Assembly: GCF_049846925.1 (NCBI RefSeq)
Contig: NZ_JBNCMT010000021.1
Coordinates: 32,792-96,791 of the forward strand
Direction: 5' to 3'
DNA length: 64,000 bases
Source: Brevibacillus_H sp049846925
GTDB lineage: Bacteria; Bacillota; Bacilli; Brevibacillales; Brevibacillaceae
The position numbers and the translations under genes were made by a program. Under the pieces are notes generated by a model. That model worked only from the letters and a program-made list of their open reading frames with translations. It ran no database searches and was not told where the DNA came from. The first letter of the stretch is position 1, and each line of letters opens with the position of its first letter. This document shows positions 59,779 to 64,000 of this stretch, in pieces.

Positions 59779-61065
59779 ATGGAACTAGAAAATTATAAAC
59801 TCGACAATCTTGAAGTGATAAGGAAAGAGATAAAACACATTAGAATATCTAGTTGGGACGATATGGAAAGCCCCGCTATTGGGGGGATGAAGAGGTTTAT
59901 TGAAAGTATTTACTCATTGAACGGCTATAAACAAAAAATTTGGTTTCATGAATTCACAAATGAAGAACCTATAAAAATACTTTATAAGATTTTGAACGGC
60001 TTAGAAGAAGAACAATTATATATTATGATGATATCCTTTGGACTCCCTGATACATATTGTGTTGAACAAAGCATAGTTGCAAAAAAATTCAATAAAACTG
60101 AAATTGAAATAAAAGAGATTATTGTAGAGGCAATTACAAAAATTAGAAATGAGAAAACCGCTCTTGAGCCAGCTTTGGTTTTTATCGATGATATGCAACG
60201 ATTAGGAAAGATGACAACTAAAATTGTGAATCATAAAAATTTAATATCGGTATTTAACGTTGATGAACTTCTCACCAAAGAATATAGAAAAAATTTATTA
60301 ACCCAAAAATTAAACGATATTGAAAACCTATACATTTCCGGTACCGATTCACCCGAAGGGCACTCAAGATTGATAAAGGATATTTTCGAGCCAAAACAAA
60401 TCAGTAAAATTAAGGAAGAGAGCGAATTAGAAATTCAAGAGATTATTAGCGGTTTTTTTGATAAGGTATCAACCAAAAGATACTTAGCTTTAGTGCTATA
60501 CTATGGCCTACATAATAAAAAACGATATGATTCTACGGTGATTGCAAAAGTACTTAATATAGACAATTTTGAATTATTTATTAAAAAATCTGTACGCCAA
60601 CTTAAGCATTCATTTTATCGTGATCAATTAGTAAACCATTTAGAGTTTGAATTAACTGAAGAAGAAAAAATAACTATGGAAAAGGACCGAAAACTGCTTG
60701 ATCAAGAAGAGCTAATTAAAAAACTCGAAGATAGCAGGAGGGTATGTTATTTGGTCACGTATCATGACTGTTACTCAGGAGATGTGAATGTACTAATATC
60801 GGACGAAAAGCCATCCTTGGAGGATATCACCAAGCTAACAAAAACTTTAATGAAAAGGACAGGCTTCTCTGAAGACATTATTCTAAATCATTTAATTACA
60901 AAAGATGAGATGGGAAAAACAATCGATGAGTATGGGTTTGAAGAGAAGAATACTTGTCAAAATACATTCATTACAGTTGAAGAAAAACGGATAGTTGACT
61001 GGCAAACAGAGTCAGAGTTTACTTTCAAAGAGAACTTTAAAAATCTTACACATAATGATATTTAA
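59779..61065 (+). CDS. Unknown protein with two sigma-region-4-like segments
   Basis: A 428-residue AT-rich gene with GGGAGG before its ATG. The segment at residues ~65-125 (ILNGLEEEQLYIMMISFGLPD, IVAKKFNKTEIEIKEIIVEAITKIRN) looks like sigma-70 region 4, the part that reads -35 boxes. A second, similar segment lies near 230-280 (YLALVLYYGLHNKKRYDSTVIAKVLN). A C-terminal beta-rich domain includes CYLVTYHDCYSGDVNVLI. No region 2 is seen. It may be a transcription factor unrelated to true sigma factors. Confidence 0.45.
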   Translation: MELENYKLDNLEVIRKEIKHIRISSWDDMESPAIGGMKRFIESIYSLNGYKQKIWFHEFTNEEPIKILYKILNGLEEEQLYIMMISFGLPDTYCVEQSIVAKKFNKTEIEIKEIIVEAITKIRNEKTALEPALVFIDDMQRLGKMTTKIVNHKNLISVFNVDELLTKEYRKNLLTQKLNDIENLYISGTDSPEGHSRLIKDIFEPKQISKIKEESELEIQEIISGFFDKVSTKRYLALVLYYGLHNKKRYDSTVIAKVLNIDNFELFIKKSVRQLKHSFYRDQLVNHLEFELTEEEKITMEKDRKLLDQEELIKKLEDSRRVCYLVTYHDCYSGDVNVLISDEKPSLEDITKLTKTLMKRTGFSEDIILNHLITKDEMGKTIDEYGFEEKNTCQNTFITVEEKRIVDWQTESEFTFKENFKNLTHNDI

Positions 61066-61425
61066 ATTAAAACTAATCGCTTCTTTAGGCAGATGCCCAT
61101 GTGATCTGAAAATATCATGTCTTCAAATTGAATAGTAAAATTTAAAACACTGGTCAAGTTACATATTCTACCAATCCACTAAAAATATAGTGTGGTATTG
61201 CCTAACCAAGGAGACTCTTTGGGAGGCAAAGACGGACAAGGACAACGATTTGCCCGGGACTAGTTGGAAACAAGACAGAATGGAATAGGAAGTTAAGAAA
61301 TAGTAATTTCAATGCCAATTATGGAGATAAGTATTGTTGAACAAATAAGGTCAGTAGCCAGAGAAGGAGACTACCGGCCTTTATGGTCACGATTTAAACT
61401 CGAGTGTAAATTATTTACAGAAATA
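61066..61425. other. Gene-free stretch
   Basis: About 360 bases between convergent genes without a convincing gene. No strong terminator hairpin or known RNA was recognised. Confidence 0.5.
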
Positions 61426-62232
61426 TTATAAACCCTTTACACCTTTATAGAGGCAATATCCTATCTTGCCATTCAGTATGGCTTTATAGAAAACCCTTTC
61501 GTTTTCCATGGCCTTATTCACGCCACTAATCCCATACTGTTGCAGAATTCGTTTCAAGGTTATAAGTCTTTCGGGTAAAGTGAGCAGTTTTGAATAATGA
61601 GTAACATCTCGGTCTTTTCTGACCTTCCAGAATTTTTCGGGTTTTGACCACTCTTCATGCTCTACCATAATGTTTACTACTCCTGCTTTCTTCAGCATTT
61701 TATTCCATTCATCACGCTCTAAGGGAGTCGTCCCATATCTTTCGGATAATTCATCCTTTTCGATTTCAGATATTTTCTTCATCCAGATTGATTCGTGGAT
61801 CACTACGGCACCGCCTGGTTTCACTACTCGTACCATTTCATTTAGAACTTTCTGTGAGTCATCCGGGATTCCCACAGCGCACTCGTTAATTACTACATCA
61901 AAGGTGTTATCATCAAAGGGTAAAGCCTGGGAATCCCCTTGCCTAAAGGAAACGCTTTTTTCTATGTCGGATAATTTAGCATTTTCATTAGCTGATTTGA
62001 TCATTTTTTCAGATATATCTATTCCAGTCACTTGAACACCATATTTTTCTGCATAGAATATAGCTTGTGTTCCTCTTCCGCTGGATACATCTAAAACATG
62101 CATACCCTGCTTAAGACCTGCAATTTCTGCGGTGCGTTTTGTTAAATCAAATCCTCCAGGATGGAGTGTTTCTATTTCACTGATTTCGACCGCATCCTCA
62201 ATTGTTGGTTTATGAATACCTTTTCTTTTCAT
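61426..62232 (-). CDS. Class I SAM-dependent methyltransferase
   Basis: A 268-residue methyltransferase. The SAM motif I is VLDVSSGRGTQA (residues ~47-58), followed by VTGIDISEKMI, the acidic FDVVINECAVG and VRVVKPGGAVVIHES. It is UbiE/ArsM-like in plan, but the Cys set typical of arsenite methylases is not evident. It lies downstream of an ArsO-like flavoprotein and an ArsR regulator in one minus-strand operon, so a link to metalloid handling is inferred from context. The substrate is unknown. Confidence 0.75.
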   Translation of the reverse strand: MKRKGIHKPTIEDAVEISEIETLHPGGFDLTKRTAEIAGLKQGMHVLDVSSGRGTQAIFYAEKYGVQVTGIDISEKMIKSANENAKLSDIEKSVSFRQGDSQALPFDDNTFDVVINECAVGIPDDSQKVLNEMVRVVKPGGAVVIHESIWMKKISEIEKDELSERYGTTPLERDEWNKMLKKAGVVNIMVEHEEWSKPEKFWKVRKDRDVTHYSKLLTLPERLITLKRILQQYGISGVNKAMENERVFYKAILNGKIGYCLYKGVKGL

Positions 62233-62281
62233 CGGTATACCTCCTGTGAAATATTGGGCGTTTGATTTTGAAGTATTATTT

Positions 62282-63358
62282 TCAACAGCATGAAGACTTC
62301 CGAGCAGTTTCTTTTTTAATATGGTTCACCACATATGCAGAATCCGGACCAACACCTCTAATCGTGGCAGATGCATGTGACCGTTGCCATGGGAGTCCCA
62401 CATAATAAAGACCTTTAACCGTAGAACTAATACCGTTGTTGTGAAGTGGAGAACCTTGGGAATCCAATGCTCCAAGGGAAGATAAGTAACTAACATCTGC
62501 CTGATAACCAGTTGCAAAAATGACGGTATCAACTTTTTCCTCAGTACCATCTGACCAAATAACTCCATTAGATGAAAAGGTTGTAAACATTTTATTTTGA
62601 TTGGGCTTCTGTCTATTTATAGCCTGTTGATACTTTCCAGTATCTAAAACTCCAACTGATTTAGCGTGAAGAATCCGTTTTACTAATCCAGATTGAGAAT
62701 GATCGAGACCTAATGAAGTAATCCAAAAATGAAGATCCTTACCTAAGAAAGTCTGAGGTACAAATTTTATTGGACTTTTAGTAGCGATTGTAACTTGAGC
62801 ATCATTTGATAGTTCTACAGCTATTTGGACGGCAGAGTTACCAGCTCCTACAACAATAACTCTGTGGCCTTTGAAGGGAGCAGTATTTTTATAATCTTTT
62901 GAGTGAAGTATTTGCCCTTGAAATTGATCCATTCCAGAAATCTGAGGAATAAATGGGCGACTAAAACCACCGGATGCCGATATAACATGCTTCGATTCAA
63001 ATGTTTCACCTGAAGACGACGTAATCAAAAACAAATCCTTTTGTTTCGAAATATCGGTTACAAAAGTGTTTGTTCGAATTGGAAAGTTAAAATGTGCAGC
63101 ATAGTCTTGTAGGTATTCAATAACCTCATTGCGGGTCGGATAGTGGTTTGGATCGCCTGGAAACTCAATTTCAGGTAAAGAAGAAAATCGTGAAGGTGAA
63201 AACAGAGTTAAACTGTCATAATAGTGGGGCCATGAACCGGCTGGCGTATTACCGGCTTCAAGAATAATAAATCGAATTCCTTCTCTTTGAAGGTAGTATC
63301 CTGCAGCCAATCCTGCTTGGCCTCCACCAATTACAACACAATCAAAAATATTACTCAT
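62282..63358 (-). CDS. ArsO-like FAD/NAD(P)-binding monooxygenase
   Basis: A 358-residue flavoprotein. It has two dinucleotide folds: the FAD site VVIGGGQAGLAAGYYL near the N-terminus and the NAD(P) site VIVVGAGNSAVQIAVEL (~168-184), and the family motif VIFATGYQ. It ends in SSCC, a possible metal- or arsenic-binding tail. ArsO-type proteins occur in arsenic operons and may oxidise organoarsenicals or support resistance. AAGGA lies before the ATG at 63358. An ArsR-box copy lies directly upstream. Confidence 0.8.
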   Translation of the reverse strand: MSNIFDCVVIGGGQAGLAAGYYLQREGIRFIILEAGNTPAGSWPHYYDSLTLFSPSRFSSLPEIEFPGDPNHYPTRNEVIEYLQDYAAHFNFPIRTNTFVTDISKQKDLFLITSSSGETFESKHVISASGGFSRPFIPQISGMDQFQGQILHSKDYKNTAPFKGHRVIVVGAGNSAVQIAVELSNDAQVTIATKSPIKFVPQTFLGKDLHFWITSLGLDHSQSGLVKRILHAKSVGVLDTGKYQQAINRQKPNQNKMFTTFSSNGVIWSDGTEEKVDTVIFATGYQADVSYLSSLGALDSQGSPLHNNGISSTVKGLYYVGLPWQRSHASATIRGVGPDSAYVVNHIKKETARKSSCC

Positions 63359-63379
63359 AGTAACCACATCCTTCGTTAA

Positions 63380-63395
63380 ATCGTAATATAACGAT
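63380..63395 (-). promoter_or_regulatory. ArsR-type operator upstream of the arsO-like gene
   Basis: ATCGT-AATATA-ACGAT, a palindrome with the same half-sites and 6-bp spacer as the site upstream of arsR at 63735-63750. Confidence 0.75.
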
Positions 63396-63422
63396 ATATT
63401 GACTAAAAATAATTGTAAGTTT

Positions 63423-63707
63423 TCACTTACAACAGTTCATTAAAAACGAGTTAAATTGTTGCATGTAATCCATAATTTTTTCGCGATTAGGGTAATAAAT
63501 GACTTCTTTGCCCTCTTTTCGAGAGATGAGTATCCCGGCTCTTTTCAAAATGGCAAGTTGCTCGGATGCAGTTGATTGCCCAATCCCAACTAGTTGGGCA
63601 ATTTCAGTTACTGTTAGTTCGTTTCTACTCATGAATAAAAACATGATCTCTTGTCTCTTTTCGCTAGCAAGCGCTTTTAGGAAAGGCTGAATTTCAACTC
63701 TTATCAC
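63423..63707 (-). CDS. arsR: ArsR-family metalloregulator
   Basis: A 94-residue repressor with a winged helix (FLKALASEKRQEIMFLFM, LTVTEIAQLVGIGQSTASEQLAILKRAGIL, EGKEVIYYPN) and a C-terminal NCCK, a likely As(III)/metal-binding Cys pair. The classical ELCVCDL sensor on the recognition helix is absent (ELTVTEI), so sensing probably uses the C-terminal Cys. The GTG at 63707 is preferred; the frame runs open to 63803 through the operator. It heads the operon with the arsO-like and methyltransferase genes. Confidence 0.85.
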   Translation of the reverse strand: MIRVEIQPFLKALASEKRQEIMFLFMSRNELTVTEIAQLVGIGQSTASEQLAILKRAGILISRKEGKEVIYYPNREKIMDYMQQFNSFLMNCCK

Positions 63708-63734
63708 TAGAATAACGCCCTTTCGTATCGTTAT

Positions 63735-63750
63735 ATCGTGCTTTAACGAT
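63735..63750 (-). promoter_or_regulatory. ArsR-type operator upstream of arsR
   Basis: ATCGT-GCTTTA-ACGAT, extended to ATATCGT/ACGATAT (63733-63752). It lies 28 bases before the arsR start and matches the site at 63380-63395 in half-sites and spacing. Confidence 0.8.
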
Positions 63751-63814
63751 ATAATATATTTAAAAGCAATTATTGTCAATCCTATTCTAACGCCATGTCT
63801 CAAATTCTTTTAAT

Positions 63815-63847
63815 ACCCATGTAGGGATTTTCCTGACATGGGTTTTT
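63815..63847 (+). terminator. Stem-loop with T-run
   Basis: ACCCATGT / ACATGGGT with an inner AGG/CCT pair, followed by TTTTG. It reads on the + strand although no + strand gene precedes it, so the gene it served is lost. Confidence 0.7.
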
Positions 63848-63907
63848 GCGTTCTATTTTTCCTTACAATTAATATGGTTTTCACCTGATACCCGGAAAGG
63901 ATGTGAA

Positions 63908-64000
63908 TGTCAACCAAAAAGTTGACCACCGTGCTCATCAAAAAATTGACCACCATGGCAAAATATAACCACCCGCTGGGTGGGTAACTTTTTCATGATC
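63908..64000. mobile_element. Edge of a second IS21-like element
   Basis: TGTCAACCAAAAAGTTGACC (63908-63927) is followed by a related copy with TTGACCACC (63937-63953). Tandem repeats of this GTTGACCACC type mark the ends of some IS21-family elements. The transposase would lie beyond the window. Confidence 0.45.

Noticed and set aside
1..64000. tRNA or rRNA genes
   Set aside because: No cloverleaf with a GTTCGA-type loop and no rRNA signature was seen anywhere in the window.

Overview
The window reads as part of a large, low-GC Gram-positive plasmid or plasmid-like conjugative element. The evidence is strong AGGAGG-type ribosome sites, frequent TTG and GTG starts, SLH and Agr-type genes, a plasmid-type TubZR partition pair and a Gram-positive type IV secretion set. 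A spore-former of the Brevibacillus/Paenibacillus group is the most likely host; this is an inference from gene style, not a database match. One 100-N gap (41233-41332) is flanked by identical 99-bp copies and is almost certainly an assembly artefact.

Layout. 0.1-5.2 kb: an Agr-like quorum-sensing locus (membrane sensor-like protein, AgrB, a Cys-less AgrD-like peptide, two LytTR regulators) with no histidine kinase in view, interrupted by a class C group II intron sitting directly behind a terminator. 5.2-7.4 kb: a lysogeny-style Xre regulatory switch with operators and several very small genes. 7.4-7.75 kb: a gene-free block rich in hairpins, possibly a structured RNA. 7.8-24.2 kb: a Tad/type IV-pilus-like operon (SAF/CpaB, TadZ/CpaE-like, CpaF ATPase, TadB, TadC, a run of tiny one-TM proteins, thioredoxin-like protein, SLH protein, a 1,685-residue Cys-paired surface protein, two pseudopilin-like proteins) with a Phd/Doc-type module inside it. 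24.3-27.5 kb: replication and partition (TubR, TubZ, candidate tubC, and a probable initiator gene carrying internal palindromic repeats). 27.5-32.8 kb and 39.9-50.4 kb: type IV secretion genes (VirB2-like pair, VirB6/TrbL-like, a VirB3-like/MinD-like fusion, VirB4, M23/transglycosylase wall hydrolase, two FtsK-type ATPases, a Replic_Relax-like protein).

32.9-39.9 kb is an accessory stretch: a C5 methyltransferase, an Xre gene with three matching operators, small unknown genes, and an Xre-ImmA/IrrE metallopeptidase with a partner gene. 50.4-54.7 kb holds a MerR/RacA-like protein, a two-gene split C5 methyltransferase, an N-type DNA methyltransferase, and a dead plus an intact serine resolvase. 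54.7-64 kb is a decayed or cargo region: secreted proteins, an IS21 element with a gene fragment at its edge, a protein with two sigma-region-4-like segments, an arsR-arsO-type operon with matched operators and a methyltransferase, and the edge of another IS21-like element.

Taken together the genes suggest a conjugative plasmid in which a Tad-like pilus and giant adhesin could bring cells together while the T4SS and FtsK-type pumps move DNA. Methyltransferases would protect the incoming DNA, TubZR, Doc and the resolvase would keep the plasmid, and the Agr-like peptide could time expression. The joint Tad plus T4SS arrangement on one Gram-positive element, without a recognisable classical relaxase, is the most unusual aspect of the window.
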